DNA of 64,000 bases from Polynucleobacter sp. MWH-Berg-3C6 (GTDB lineage Bacteria; Pseudomonadota; Gammaproteobacteria; Burkholderiales; Burkholderiaceae): NCBI RefSeq assembly GCF_018881855.1, contig NZ_JACVPN010000004.1, forward strand, positions 62,001 to 126,000, in the 5' to 3' direction. Shown piece by piece: positions 1 to 12,296 of the stretch (the stretch's first letter is position 1; every line of letters begins with the position of its first letter). The position numbers and the translations under genes were made by a program. The notes beneath the pieces were generated by a model. The model was given only the letters and a program-made list of their open reading frames with translations, was not told the origin of the DNA and did not search any database.

Positions 1-76
1 AATCAATAAGTTAGACTCAAATGATAGTGGTTTTTGCTTTTCTATGCATGATGTAAGTCAAAAACCCCTTCTATTT

Positions 77-152
77 TGGCGCGCCCGGCAGGAATCGAAC
101 CTGCGACCCTTGGCTTCGGAGGCCAATACTCTATCCACTGAGCTACGGGCGC
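77..152 (-). tRNA. tRNA-Arg (anticodon CCG)
   Basis: Read on the minus strand this 76-base stretch folds as a tRNA. The 7-bp acceptor stem GCGCCCG/CGGGCGC is followed by discriminator G and an encoded CCA. The D-arm contains AGCTCAGTGGATAGAG, the T-arm contains GGTTCGATTCC, and the anticodon loop reads CTCCGAA, giving anticodon CCG for arginine CGG codons. It is divergent from the small membrane protein gene that starts about 100 bases away. Confidence 0.95.
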
Positions 153-253
153 TAGGAAAAACTAGATACCTCGCCATTGTAAGTGCCTATAGCCCTACTC
201 TCTAGTTATAATCACCGCAAAACAACCTTAAAACCCACAAATAATAAATTCCT

Positions 254-484
254 ATGAGCAACGAGCACGGAAATCTGATCAAGTCCCCAAAACAACTCAT
301 CATCACGGTGTTTGCAAGCTTTTTTGTACCCCTGATCATCATTTTGTTGTTAATGGTGTTTGTAAATAATGGCAAGCGCGGTGACTCTTCCACGACTAGT
401 GAGCAATTGATTAAGCCGGTTGCACAGCTCAATTTTCAAGACTCCAGCGCGCCAGCGGATCCTAAAGCACCTGCTGCTAAGTAA
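254..484 (+). CDS. Small single-span membrane protein resembling the N-terminal anchor of a cytochrome c5-type protein
   Basis: The product has 76 residues. A polar start containing LIKSPKQLI is followed by one hydrophobic segment at about residues 15-39 and a polar tail containing LIKPVAQLNF, then a Pro/Ala-rich end. From memory, this matches the membrane-anchor part of a Burkholderiaceae c-type cytochrome family that normally continues into a CxxCH haem domain. Here a stop codon comes before any haem motif and a strong terminator follows 16 bases later. It could be a truncated remnant or a genuine short membrane protein. A TATAAT box lies at 207-212 but no good -35 is seen, and the ribosome binding site is weak. 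The family link is an inference. Confidence 0.6.
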   Translation: MSNEHGNLIKSPKQLIITVFASFFVPLIIILLLMVFVNNGKRGDSSTTSEQLIKPVAQLNFQDSSAPADPKAPAAK

Positions 485-499
485 CGATTTTTGGCACCC

Positions 500-536
500 A
501 ATAAAAGCTCGCTATATGCGAGCTTTTATTTTTTTT
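500..536. terminator. Bidirectional intrinsic terminator
   Basis: A perfect 13-bp stem (500-512 with 518-530) has a TATAT loop. It is followed by a T-run on the plus strand and preceded by A-rich sequence that gives a U-run for minus-strand transcripts. It separates the convergent small membrane protein gene and rsmI. The rsmI stop codon lies inside the T-tract. Confidence 0.9.
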
Positions 537-1434
537 AGTTGCCTTGCTCTTTTGCATCAAGGGCAACTTGATAGGCCTCTTTTTTTGTAATGCCCAATGC
601 TTGAGACAGAACTGCGGCGATTTCTTTGCTGCCAAGATAGGGGCTAAGAGCGTTTGCCCATAGCAAGAGCGATTCTTGCCCTGGAGCCTCATCAGAGCTA
701 GCCTGCCGCCCTGCTACTAGAACAACAAATTCACCCTTTAAGCTCTCTGCATTTTCTAGCCATGATGCGATTTCGTTTGCCTTTATGGAAACAAGCTGCT
801 CAAACTTTTTAGTTAATTCACGGCAAATAAATACTTGGCGCTTTGGCTCTAAAGCATTTGAAAGTAAAAGCAGTGTTTCGCGAATGTGATGCGGAGACTC
901 AAAAAAGATACTCGTTTTTTTACTGCTGCAAATGTCATGCAGCAGCGCATCTCGCTCTTTAGTTTTATTGGGCCAGAAACCTAGGAACTGAAAACGCCCA
1001 TCCGCATTCAGCATGACAGAGCCGGATGCGGAGATTGCGCAAGATACCGCGCTAGCCCCGGGAATGGGGAGCACTCGATAGCCAGCCCTTTGTACTTCAT
1101 TTACTAATCTTGCGCCAGGATCTGAAACTCCCGGGGTTCCTGCATCCGAAATGTATGCCCAGCGCTCACCGCTCGCAAGACTTTGAATAACAGTTTGCGC
1201 GCCTCCAACTTCATTGTGTTCATGAAGTGCCAGACATTTTTTATGAATGCCAAATTGCTGTAACAACGCTGCACTATGTCTTGTATCTTCACAGGCAATG
1301 CCATCCACTGCGTTTAATACATGTAATGCTCGCAAAGTGATATCCCCCATATTGCCGATTGGTGTGGCAACCATATAGAGGGCTCCGGCAGGCAAATCCT
1401 GTTGGTTTAAAAAATCAAATGAGCCTATTTCCAT
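535..1434 (-). CDS. rsmI: 16S rRNA (cytidine-1402 2'-O)-methyltransferase RsmI
   Basis: This 299-residue protein belongs to the tetrapyrrole-methylase-fold family that 2'-O-methylates C1402 in the decoding centre of 16S rRNA using S-adenosylmethionine. Visible signatures are ATPIGN at residues 23-28, CEDTRH at 48-53 and SDAGTPGVSDPG at 96-107. Length is slightly above the E. coli protein (about 286). The ATG at 1434 fits the family N-terminus. It is divergent from diaA across an 85-base gap. The same genes cluster in E. coli (rsmI, diaA, dolP), but lpoA and yraN are absent here. Function is confident from family motifs. Confidence 0.95.
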   Translation of the reverse strand: MEIGSFDFLNQQDLPAGALYMVATPIGNMGDITLRALHVLNAVDGIACEDTRHSAALLQQFGIHKKCLALHEHNEVGGAQTVIQSLASGERWAYISDAGTPGVSDPGARLVNEVQRAGYRVLPIPGASAVSCAISASGSVMLNADGRFQFLGFWPNKTKERDALLHDICSSKKTSIFFESPHHIRETLLLLSNALEPKRQVFICRELTKKFEQLVSIKANEIASWLENAESLKGEFVVLVAGRQASSDEAPGQESLLLWANALSPYLGSKEIAAVLSQALGITKKEAYQVALDAKEQGN

Positions 1435-1484
1435 GGGGGCATCTTCTGCGTAAGATTAGTCATAAGTAAGAGCATACGTTGCTT

Positions 1485-1513
1485 TAGAAATTAACCCCAG
1501 TTTGGCGCATAAT
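1485..1513 (+). promoter_or_regulatory. Possible promoter placing the start site at the diaA ATG
   Basis: CATAAT at 1508-1513 resembles a sigma-70 -10 box; only a poor -35 (TAGAAA, 1485-1490) lies 17 bases upstream. A start 7 bases after the -10 would be the A of the diaA ATG at 1520, giving a leaderless mRNA. No Shine-Dalgarno sequence precedes that ATG. Confidence 0.35.
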
Positions 1514-1519
1514 ATTGAC

Positions 1520-2122
1520 ATGGATAAAAACACTCTTGAAGCCTTGCGTAAGCGAGCATCACAACATTTTTTAGACAGCATTGCAGTAAAGCAAGAGGCC
1601 GAAAAGGTCTTGCCTGAAGCTGTTGCTCGCGGCGTGTTGGCAATGGTAGATTGTTTGAAATCTGGTGGCAAAGTGATGGCTTGTGGGAATGGTGGTTCTG
1701 CTGCCGATGCTCAGCACTTTGCTGCTGAACTGATTGGCCGATTTGAGCGAGAGCGTGAAGAGTTGGCAGCTATCGCCTTAACAACAGACTCATCCATTCT
1801 GACCGCTGTTGGAAATGATTACAGCTATGACGATATCTTTAGCAAACAAGTGCGTGGACTTGGAAAAAAAGGCGACATTCTTCTGGGAATTTCAACATCT
1901 GGCAACTCTAAGAATGTTGTGAAAGCAATTGAAGCAGCAAAAAAGATGGGCATCAAAATTATTGCTTTTACTGGCAATGGTGGCGGCAAGATTGCGAGCT
2001 TGCTCGACAAAGATGACATTCATTTATGCGTTCCTTCTACTCGCACTGCGCGTATTCAAGAAACACATTTGGTTCTGTTGCATGGCCTATGCGATGGTGT
2101 CGATCACGTTTTGTACGACTAA
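1520..2122 (+). CDS. diaA: SIS-domain protein DiaA / phosphoheptose isomerase family
   Basis: A 200-residue single-SIS-domain protein of the GmhA/DiaA family. The sugar-phosphate-binding signatures are visible as GNGGSAADAQHFAAE at residues 56-70 and GISTSGNSKNV at 123-133. GmhA isomerises sedoheptulose 7-phosphate for LPS heptose synthesis; DiaA binds DnaA and promotes replication initiation. The position before a DolP-like lipoprotein and divergent to rsmI matches E. coli diaA, so DiaA is the better guess, but sequence alone does not exclude isomerase activity. A TTG start at 1502 would add six residues; the ATG at 1520 is preferred because it fits the family start. Confidence 0.8.
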   Translation: MDKNTLEALRKRASQHFLDSIAVKQEAEKVLPEAVARGVLAMVDCLKSGGKVMACGNGGSAADAQHFAAELIGRFEREREELAAIALTTDSSILTAVGNDYSYDDIFSKQVRGLGKKGDILLGISTSGNSKNVVKAIEAAKKMGIKIIAFTGNGGGKIASLLDKDDIHLCVPSTRTARIQETHLVLLHGLCDGVDHVLYD

Positions 2123-2157
2123 GTCTTTCAATTCAATCTATTCCAGAAAACATACCA

Positions 2158-2808
2158 ATGCGAACATCCTCTTTGATTAAAATTATTGTTGCAGCAATGA
2201 CGGTAACCCAGCTCTCATCTTGCGCAGTTGTTGCTGTTGGAGGCGTCACCGCAACCGCAACTGTATTGGCTGATCGACGCAGTCCGGGCGTGCAAGCAAT
2301 TGATAAAGGAATTGAGCTGGAAGCAAACAATGCTCTCGATAAAAAGTTTGGGGATAAGGCGCACATTAATGTCACTTCCTTTAATCAGAAGGTGCTCTTA
2401 ACTGGCGAAGTAAAGGATGCCGATATCAAGGGTGAGGCAGGGGCATACGTGAAGGCAATGAAGAATGCCCGCTCCGTGTTTAACGAGCTGATCATTGGCC
2501 CTAACAGCAGCTACACGGCCCGCGCCAATGACTCTTATTTAGAGTCTAAGATCAAAACACAAATGGTTTTTACAGAGAAACTGCCATCAAATTCAATGGC
2601 AATTGTTGCAGAAGGTAGCAGCGTTTACTTGATGGGTATCTTGACGCAAGGCGAAGCTGATTTGGCTAAAAAAATTGCTAGCAATACAAACGGCGTGAAA
2701 GATGTTTATGTTTATTTCGACATTATTTCTGATGCTGAAAAAGCGCGCCTAGAAAAGCAAGGTAAGGCCGAACAATCACAGCCAGATAGCCCGCCAAAAT
2801 ATCAGTAA
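2158..2808 (+). CDS. DolP-like outer-membrane lipoprotein with two BON domains
   Basis: The ATG at 2158 gives 216 residues with a lipoprotein signal peptide ending LSSC (Cys22). Two BON domains follow, at roughly residues 70-130 and 140-200. A short polar tail is rich in Gln and Pro. E. coli DolP (YraP) is a dual-BON lipoprotein that supports outer-membrane integrity at the division site, and lies just downstream of diaA, as here. An upstream in-frame extension starting at 2026 would overlap diaA and bury the signal peptide, so it is rejected. The gap to diaA is 35 bases, consistent with one operon that continues into the cytochrome gene. Confidence 0.85.
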   Translation: MRTSSLIKIIVAAMTVTQLSSCAVVAVGGVTATATVLADRRSPGVQAIDKGIELEANNALDKKFGDKAHINVTSFNQKVLLTGEVKDADIKGEAGAYVKAMKNARSVFNELIIGPNSSYTARANDSYLESKIKTQMVFTEKLPSNSMAIVAEGSSVYLMGILTQGEADLAKKIASNTNGVKDVYVYFDIISDAEKARLEKQGKAEQSQPDSPPKYQ

Positions 2809-2829
2809 TCAGAATATAAAAAGCTGTCG

Positions 2830-3183
2830 ATGCACGTGTTGCATAAATTCATAAAAATATTTTTTTCATTTGCATTGCTTGCTCTGCATTTTCAATCTGT
2901 GCAAGCAAGTAGTGAAGACCAAAAAGCATTTGGAATTGCAAAACAAAATGCATGCTTAGGTTGTCATGCAGTGAATAAAAAAATTGTTGGGCCCAGCTTT
3001 GAAGCGGTTGCGCAAAAATATCAAGCAGACCCAAATGCGCAAGCATTCTTAAAAAATAAAATTGCTAAAGGTGGAGCAGGCTCATGGGGCGTTGTGCCTA
3101 TGCCTGCTAATGCAAAATTAAGTGACGTAGATTTAACACTCTTGACGAGCTGGGTCTTGCGCGGCGCGCCAAATAAAAATTAA
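2830..3183 (+). CDS. Small periplasmic class I cytochrome c
   Basis: The 117-residue precursor has a Sec signal peptide (hydrophobic about 8-22, likely cleavage after VQA at 26). It carries a single haem-binding motif CLGCH at residues 42-46 and a likely distal methionine in VPMPANAKL (Met91). The mature protein of about 90 residues fits the cytochrome c551/c5 class, soluble electron carriers to terminal oxidases or other periplasmic partners. It starts 21 bases after the DolP-like gene and is probably in that operon. The specific redox partner cannot be told. It converges on the GNAT gene with only 9 bases between them and no clear terminator. Confidence 0.9.
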   Translation: MHVLHKFIKIFFSFALLALHFQSVQASSEDQKAFGIAKQNACLGCHAVNKKIVGPSFEAVAQKYQADPNAQAFLKNKIAKGGAGSWGVVPMPANAKLSDVDLTLLTSWVLRGAPNKN

Positions 3184-3192
3184 AACTGCAAA

Positions 3193-3849
3193 TTAAGGCG
3201 TGAGTCCGGGCCTGCCCAAGAACCACCACCAAGCTTGATTGGATCGCTTCAGGTTTTCTTTTAAAACGTAATCCATATCAGCCCACTGCTCATTAGCTGC
3301 TTCTTCAACAATCGTTGCAGGACTTGCTGGCGGTAATTTAAGGTAAGCATCTGCATCGCCATAAGCATATTCCACGCTCATGCCGGCCTTTTGGGCCAAA
3401 TGCATCATTGCCTTGTTGTTCGATAAGCAGTGAACATATAAGGTTTCAATGCGAGTATTACGTGAATGAACCGCAGAGCGATGTAATAGCGCCGTGCCAA
3501 AGCCTTGAGAGTGACCCTCTGGCAATACAGAGACACCAAATTCAGCAGCGCGAGCCTGGCCCTTGATTTCTGGCAAATAAGCCAAGTGAGCCATCCCGAC
3601 TAGGTTTAAATTCAAGTCAAAGATGCCGAAAATCGTATCTTTATTGAAATCAAGATGCTCTACGTAGTGCTCAATCACCTCATTCGGGGTTTGAGTGCCA
3701 AAACGTAGTCGCCGATCCTCATCATTCAGCTTCAATAAGTGTTGAAGTATCTCTGCTCTATGCCCAGCATGGAGCTCTCGAACAGGCACGACTTGCCCTG
3801 CCGAATAAGGCTTGCTGGGTAAGTGTTTACTTGCTAATTTATTGTGCAT
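3193..3849 (-). CDS. GNAT-family N-acetyltransferase
   Basis: With the ATG at 3849 the product has 218 residues. The GNAT core spans about residues 20-165, with an acetyl-CoA-binding motif A seen as VLPEGHSQGFGTALL at 108-122. A tail of about 50 residues follows, of unknown role. A longer frame opens at 3915, but a good promoter lies inside that extension (-10 at 3857-3862), so the shorter start is chosen. The substrate cannot be predicted. Upstream lies the rRNA operon promoter region, facing away. Confidence 0.8.
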   Translation of the reverse strand: MHNKLASKHLPSKPYSAGQVVPVRELHAGHRAEILQHLLKLNDEDRRLRFGTQTPNEVIEHYVEHLDFNKDTIFGIFDLNLNLVGMAHLAYLPEIKGQARAAEFGVSVLPEGHSQGFGTALLHRSAVHSRNTRIETLYVHCLSNNKAMMHLAQKAGMSVEYAYGDADAYLKLPPASPATIVEEAANEQWADMDYVLKENLKRSNQAWWWFLGRPGLTP

Positions 3850-3856
3850 AGCAACA

Positions 3857-3885
3857 ATTTTAGCAGAAAAATCAGAAAATTTCAG
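3857..3885 (-). promoter_or_regulatory. Sigma-70 promoter of the GNAT gene, predicted leaderless
   Basis: On the minus strand, CTGAAA (3880-3885) and TAAAAT (3857-3862) are separated by exactly 17 bases. The expected start falls at about 3850, one base from the ATG at 3849. No Shine-Dalgarno sequence fits in so short a leader. Confidence 0.6.
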
Positions 3886-3915
3886 GGTTTTCCCTAATGT
3901 GTGGCTAATGCGCAA

Positions 3916-4090
3916 AAAAGTATCAAAAAGGCGTTTTGCTTTGGACCCAGTCCTAAAAATTGCAATAAAAAATTCATTTTTTGAAAAGAAGCTGAAATTT
4001 TTTTAAAAATTTATCCCATTGATTTAATTGGAGTTATTTTTAAAGTAGGAAAAAAAGAAGGCTTTTTTAGGAAAAAGACTGCGAAAGGTG
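3916..4090. other. AT-rich region upstream of the rRNA promoter
   Basis: This gap has no convincing gene. It is very A/T-rich with A-tracts and T-tracts, especially at 3990-4075. That suits an UP-element or Fis-type activating region for the rRNA promoter just downstream, but no specific site can be assigned by eye. Confidence 0.4.
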
Positions 4091-4119
4091 TTGACAACCC
4101 TATTCGGGTATGTCATAGT
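4091..4119 (+). promoter_or_regulatory. rRNA operon promoter
   Basis: A consensus -35 TTGACA (4091-4096) is separated by 17 bases from CATAGT (4114-4119), with AT-rich DNA upstream. It lies about 205 bases before mature 16S, as expected for a bacterial rrn leader. It is the only strong promoter seen before the rRNA genes. Confidence 0.8.
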
Positions 4120-4156
4120 CTCGCTTCTTCGCTGAATGTTTTTGAAAAACGATTTA

Positions 4157-4170
4157 GCCCTCTTTAAAAA
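4157..4170 (+). promoter_or_regulatory. boxA antitermination site in the rrn leader
   Basis: CTCTTTAAAAA resembles the boxA consensus (TGCTCTTTAACAA) that recruits NusB-S10 for rRNA antitermination. A second near-identical element lies at 6157-6169, before 23S, the usual two-site arrangement. Confidence 0.7.
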
Positions 4171-4324
4171 TTAGTCAACCGATAATTGTGGGTACTAGGC
4201 GAAAGCATCCAGTCCTTCGGGACAGATGTAAACAAATAGTACTCATAGACAGTAAAAAGATTTGGTTTTATTACCAAGTCAATTTCTTGAATGAGTGCGA
4301 CGATCCGCAAGGATCACAGGAATT

Positions 4325-5860
<1,536 letters not shown>

Positions 5861-5916
5861 GAGAAAAGATGCTGGAGCTATAGTGCCCACACTTATCGGT
5901 TGACAATAAAAGCCAC

Positions 5917-5993
5917 GGGTCTGTAGCTCAGCTGGTTAGAGCACTGTGTTGATAACGCAGGGGTCGTAGGTTCAAGTCCTACCAGACCCACCA
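5917..5993 (+). tRNA. tRNA-Ile (anticodon GAT)
   Basis: A 77-base tRNA with GGGTCTG/CAGACCC acceptor stem, anticodon loop TTGATAA (GAT) and encoded CCA. It is the first tRNA of the 16S-23S spacer, the standard position for tRNA-Ile. Confidence 0.96.
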
Positions 5994-6023
5994 ATCAGCG
6001 TTGATATGGACTTAGTGGACGTT

Positions 6024-6099
6024 GGGGGATTAGCTCAGCTGGGAGAGCACCTGCTTTGCAAGCAGGGGGTCGTCGGTTCGATCCCGTCATCCTCCACCA
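6024..6099 (+). tRNA. tRNA-Ala (anticodon TGC)
   Basis: A 76-base tRNA with acceptor stem GGGGGAT/ATCCTCC, anticodon loop TTTGCAA (TGC) and encoded CCA. It is the second spacer tRNA. The remaining spacer (6100-6366) holds a boxA site and processing-stem sequence, with no gene. Confidence 0.96.
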
Positions 6100-6156
6100 A
6101 CATCTAAATGTCAAAACTAAGCGAACATTTAATCGTTTAGTTTTGCCATTTATGGC

Positions 6157-6169
6157 TGTTCTTTAAAAA
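6157..6169 (+). promoter_or_regulatory. boxA antitermination site before 23S rRNA
   Basis: TGTTCTTTAAAAA in the 16S-23S spacer matches the boxA consensus and repeats the element in the rrn leader at 4157-4170. Confidence 0.7.
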
Positions 6170-6366
6170 TTTGAGTAAGCAAAGTGTCAAATGTTTCTTT
6201 GAGAGGACATTTGACAATGTAATAAGGGTAAAGATTGAATCATCAATCAGTAATACAAACGAGTTTTACCAAGTTCTTAACAAAGTACTTACAGTTTGGA
6301 TTACGGCAAACATGTCAGAAGTAGAAGTAAAACCTGTAACGGTTACTAGCAATGGTGCTCGTTATA

Positions 6367-9242
<2,876 letters not shown>

Positions 9243-9343
9243 TAACCAGCACTATTGTGTTGGATGTTTGCCAGATTTAATCTGCATCCTTATTACATGC
9301 TTACTCAAATAGAGTTGTTGATTTATCAGCAACTCGACCCTCT

Positions 9344-9462
9344 ACGCCCGGTGACCATAGCGAATTGGAACCACTCCTTCCCATCCCGAACAGGACAGTG
9401 AAACGATTCTACGCCGATGATAGTGCGGATTACCCGTGTGAAAGTAGGTAACTGCCGGGCAC
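9344..9462 (+). rRNA. 5S ribosomal RNA
   Basis: About 119 bases. The terminal helix pairs GCCCGG with CCGGGC, and loops B and C have typical sequences (CCATCCCGAACAGG). It lies 100 bases after 23S and directly before the operon terminator. Confidence 0.93.
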
Positions 9463-9470
9463 CAATGCGA

Positions 9471-9501
9471 CGCCCAGACCCTTTTAGGTCTGGGCGTTTT
9501 T
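9471..9501 (+). terminator. Terminator of the rRNA operon
   Basis: A perfect 10-bp stem CGCCCAGACC (9471-9480) with GGTCTGGGCG (9487-9496) is followed by five T. It lies just after 5S rRNA. Confidence 0.93.
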
Positions 9502-9525
9502 ACTTGTGCAAAGCGCTTAGAGAGA

Positions 9526-9554
9526 TTGACAGAAACTCCGTTTGGAGTCAGAAT
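9526..9554 (+). promoter_or_regulatory. Promoter of the tRNA-tuf transcription unit
   Basis: A consensus -35 TTGACA (9526-9531) lies 17 bases before CAGAAT (9549-9554). It follows the rrn terminator and precedes tRNA-Tyr by 11 bases, so it probably drives the three tRNAs and the first tuf gene. Confidence 0.75.
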
Positions 9555-9565
9555 ATTGGGTTCGC

Positions 9566-9650
9566 GGAGGGGTGTCCGAGCGGCTAAAGGAGGCAGACTG
9601 TAAATCTGTTGGCTACGCCTACGTAGGTTCGAATCCTACCCCCTCCACCA
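9566..9650 (+). tRNA. tRNA-Tyr (anticodon GTA)
   Basis: An 85-base tRNA with a long variable arm, as is usual for bacterial tRNA-Tyr. Acceptor stem GGAGGGG pairs with CCCCTCC, the anticodon loop is CTGTAAA (GTA), and CCA is encoded. Confidence 0.96.
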
Positions 9651-9655
9651 GATGT

Positions 9656-9729
9656 GCGGGATTAGTTTAATGGTAAAACAGCAGATTTCCAATCTTCGGT
9701 CAAGAGTTCGATTCTCTTATCCCGCTCCA
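9656..9729 (+). tRNA. tRNA-Gly (anticodon TCC)
   Basis: A 74-base tRNA with acceptor stem GCGGGAT/ATCCCGC, anticodon TCC and encoded CCA. It lies 5 bases after tRNA-Tyr. Confidence 0.96.
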
Positions 9730-9750
9730 GAATTTGTAGCAAAAAGATTG

Positions 9751-9825
<75 letters not shown>

Positions 9826-9885
9826 AGGTTTCGTTTTATTAATTGTGTATTTCGTGTTTGGTTTAAGAGTTAACTAAAGGCAGAT

Positions 9886-11083
9886 AAAAATGGCAAAAGA
9901 AAAATTCGAGCGGACAAAACCGCACGTAAACGTAGGCACCATCGGTCACGTTGACCACGGTAAAACTACATTGACAGCAGCAATTGCAACCGTGCTCTCA
10001 AAAGCATTCGGTGGCGAAGCAAAAGCATACGATCAGATCGATGCTGCTCCTGAAGAAAAAGCCCGCGGTATTACGATTAATACAGCGCACGTTGAGTATG
10101 AGACAGCAAATCGTCACTACGCTCACGTAGATTGCCCAGGACATGCTGACTACGTTAAGAACATGATTACTGGTGCTGCTCAGATGGACGGCGCTATTTT
10201 GGTTTGCTCTGCAGCTGACGGCCCAATGCCACAAACTCGTGAGCACATCCTCTTGGCACGCCAAGTTGGTGTTCCTTACATCGTGGTGTTCTTAAACAAG
10301 TGCGACATGGTTGATGACGCTGAATTGTTAGAACTCGTTGAAATGGAAGTTCGTGAGCTTCTATCTAAATACGACTTCCCAGGCGATGACACACCAATCA
10401 TCCAAGGTTCTGCTAAGTTAGCTCTTGAAGGCGACGAAGGCCCATTAGGTAAAGAAGCCATCATGAAATTGGCTGAAGCTTTAGATACTTACATCCCAAC
10501 TCCAGAGCGTGCAATTGATGGTGCGTTCTTGATGCCAGTAGAAGACGTGTTCTCGATCTCTGGTCGCGGTACTGTTGTAACAGGCCGTATCGAGCGCGGT
10601 ATCGTTAAGGTTGGTGAAGAGATTGAAATCGTTGGTATCAAACCAACTCTCAAAACTACTTGTACTGGTGTTGAAATGTTCCGCAAATTGCTCGACCAAG
10701 GTCAAGCAGGCGATAACGTTGGTATCTTGTTACGCGGTACAAAACGTGAAGAAGTTGAGCGCGGCCAAGTATTGGCTAAGCCAGGTTCAATCACCCCACA
10801 TACTCACTTTACAGCCGAGGTTTACATCTTGGGTAAAGATGAAGGTGGTCGTCATACTCCATTCTTTAACAACTATCGTCCACAGTTTTACTTCCGTACT
10901 ACGGACGTAACTGGTTCAATCGAGTTGCCAAAAGACAAAGAAATGGTCATGCCTGGTGATAACGTCACGATTACCGTAAAACTCATCGCTCCAATCGCGA
11001 TGGAAGAAGGTTTACGTTTTGCGATCCGTGAAGGTGGCCGCACTGTTGGCGCCGGCGTGGTTGCAAAGATTTTGGCTTAAGTA
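9886..11083 (+). repeat. Long direct repeat: tuf copy 1
   Basis: From four bases before the ATG to three bases after the stop, this stretch matches 26679-27876. The flanks differ at once on both sides. The two copies give identical translations in several frames on both strands, which means the DNA is identical or nearly so. Confidence 0.9.
9890..11080 (+). CDS. tuf: Elongation factor Tu, first copy
   Basis: The 396-residue GTPase delivers aminoacyl-tRNA to the ribosomal A site. Domain I has GHVDHGKT (P-loop), DCPGHADY (G3) and NKCDMVD (G4), followed by two beta-barrel domains. It is the same length as, and identical in protein sequence to, the second copy at 26683-27873, and the DNA also appears identical. 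It lies between tRNA-Thr and tRNA-Trp, and is probably transcribed from the promoter at 9526-9554. AAAGGCAGA upstream acts as ribosome binding site. Confidence 0.98.
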   Translation: MAKEKFERTKPHVNVGTIGHVDHGKTTLTAAIATVLSKAFGGEAKAYDQIDAAPEEKARGITINTAHVEYETANRHYAHVDCPGHADYVKNMITGAAQMDGAILVCSAADGPMPQTREHILLARQVGVPYIVVFLNKCDMVDDAELLELVEMEVRELLSKYDFPGDDTPIIQGSAKLALEGDEGPLGKEAIMKLAEALDTYIPTPERAIDGAFLMPVEDVFSISGRGTVVTGRIERGIVKVGEEIEIVGIKPTLKTTCTGVEMFRKLLDQGQAGDNVGILLRGTKREEVERGQVLAKPGSITPHTHFTAEVYILGKDEGGRHTPFFNNYRPQFYFRTTDVTGSIELPKDKEMVMPGDNVTITVKLIAPIAMEEGLRFAIREGGRTVGAGVVAKILA

Positions 11084-11095
11084 GTTTTTTAATAA

Positions 11096-11171
11096 AGGGG
11101 TGTAGCTCAATTGGCAGAGCGTTGGTCTCCAAAACCAAAGGTTGGGGGTTCGATGCCCTCCGCCCCTGCCA
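11096..11171 (+). tRNA. tRNA-Trp (anticodon CCA)
   Basis: A 76-base tRNA with acceptor stem AGGGGTG/CGCCCCT (one G-U-type pair), anticodon loop CTCCAAA (CCA) and encoded CCA. It sits between tuf and secE, as in many proteobacteria. Confidence 0.95.
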
Positions 11172-11191
11172 CGATTTGAACTGAAAGTAAT

Positions 11192-11569
11192 ATGTCTCAA
11201 CAAACTGTAAGTCAATCTGAAGAAAAGAGCAGCTGGGTCTCAGGACTCGCTGCTTTAATCGTCGTTGCTGCGCTAGTTCTTTACTACACGCTCATCGACC
11301 AATCTTTATGGGTTCGCTTGGGTGTTTTGTTTGGCGGCATTGCTGCTGCAGTTTTAATTGTGGCGATTTCACCGGATGGGCGTCGCTTTATCGCCTATTC
11401 GAAAGATTCTTGGTATGAAGTAAAAAAGGTTGTTTGGCCGACTCGCAAAGAGACTACCCAAATGACTCTAGTCGTATTTGGCTTTGTTCTGATCATGTCC
11501 TTGTTTTTATGGATTGCAGACAAATTGATTGAATGGCTAGTTTTTTCAGCCTTTTTAGGCTGGAAGTGA
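11192..11569 (+). CDS. secE: Preprotein translocase subunit SecE
   Basis: SecE clamps SecY in the inner-membrane translocon. The 125-residue protein is of the long, three-span proteobacterial type. Membrane segments are at about 16-34, 40-59 and 92-113. The conserved cytoplasmic amphipathic motif EVKKVVWPTRKE is at residues 76-87. It follows tRNA-Trp by 20 bases and precedes nusG by 7 bases, the standard secE-nusG pair. Confidence 0.96.
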   Translation: MSQQTVSQSEEKSSWVSGLAALIVVAALVLYYTLIDQSLWVRLGVLFGGIAAAVLIVAISPDGRRFIAYSKDSWYEVKKVVWPTRKETTQMTLVVFGFVLIMSLFLWIADKLIEWLVFSAFLGWK

Positions 11570-11576
11570 GTAAAAA

Positions 11577-12149
11577 ATGATTGATTCTGAAGTAGCCGCA
11601 AATCCACAAGCCACTGGCAATATGCGCTGGTACGTTATTCACGCCTATTCCGGCATGGAAAAGAGCGTCAAAAAAGGCCTTGAGGAGCGTATTGCACGCT
11701 CTGGAATGCCTGAAAAATTTGGCCGCATTCTGGTTCCCTCCGAAGAAGTGGTGGAAATCAAGTCTGGCGCTAAGTCTGTTACTGAGCGTCGTTTCTTCCC
11801 AGGATATGTCCTGATTGAGATGGAAATGACCGATGAGAGCTGGCATTTGGTGAAAAACACCCCAAAAGTGACTGGTTTCGTCGGTGGCGTTCGTAACCGC
11901 CCAAGCCCGATTTCTACAGCAGAAGTTACCAAAATCATGGATCAAATGCAGGCTGGGGTTGATAAACCTAAGCCTAAGACCCTATTTGAGGTGGGTGAGA
12001 TGGTCCGCGTTAAAGAAGGTCCGTTTACAGACTTCAACGGAAACGTTGAGGAAGTGAACTATGAGAAGTCAAGATTACGCGTTTCTGTTACAATATTTGG
12101 CCGCGGTACCCCAGTTGAGCTGGAGTTCGGCCAGGTAGAAAAGATGTAA
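11577..12149 (+). CDS. nusG: Transcription termination/antitermination factor NusG
   Basis: The 190-residue protein has an NGN domain (about residues 17-120, starting [13 protein letters not shown]) that binds the RNA polymerase clamp. A C-terminal KOW domain (about 137-188, with [13 protein letters not shown]) binds Rho or ribosomal protein S10. About 15 residues precede the usual start; an internal ATG before RWYV (residue 16) is an alternative start. It is translated close behind secE and upstream of the rplK leader. Confidence 0.95.
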   Translation: MIDSEVAANPQATGNMRWYVIHAYSGMEKSVKKGLEERIARSGMPEKFGRILVPSEEVVEIKSGAKSVTERRFFPGYVLIEMEMTDESWHLVKNTPKVTGFVGGVRNRPSPISTAEVTKIMDQMQAGVDKPKPKTLFEVGEMVRVKEGPFTDFNGNVEEVNYEKSRLRVSVTIFGRGTPVELEFGQVEKM

Positions 12150-12296
12150 AAACAAGGACTTAGTCCTGTTTTGCAGTGCAGTAGTTTAAGTGGTTAGCAA
12201 TAACCGAGGAGCGGAGCTAGAAAGCCAAAAACTAGCGAAGCGTTTACTCAACGGCGGTCTTTCCTAATGAGGTTAGGCGCGCTTTAAGGAGCACAC
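12150..12296 (+). promoter_or_regulatory. nusG-rplK intergenic leader
   Basis: This 147-base gap has no gene. A small stem (GGAC 12156-12159 with GTCC 12163-12166) is followed by only four T, so it is a weak terminator at best. A second small hairpin (CTAG...CTAG) lies near 12218-12236. In E. coli, L1 represses the L11 operon by binding the mRNA before rplK; this leader is the place to look for such a site, but the L1 target is not shown. Confidence 0.4.

Noticed and set aside
1502..1519. TTG start of diaA
   Set aside because: It would add six residues outside the family start, and the -10-like box lies inside it.
12151..12174. Terminator after nusG
   Set aside because: The stem is short with a bulge and is followed by only four T, so it is not convincing.
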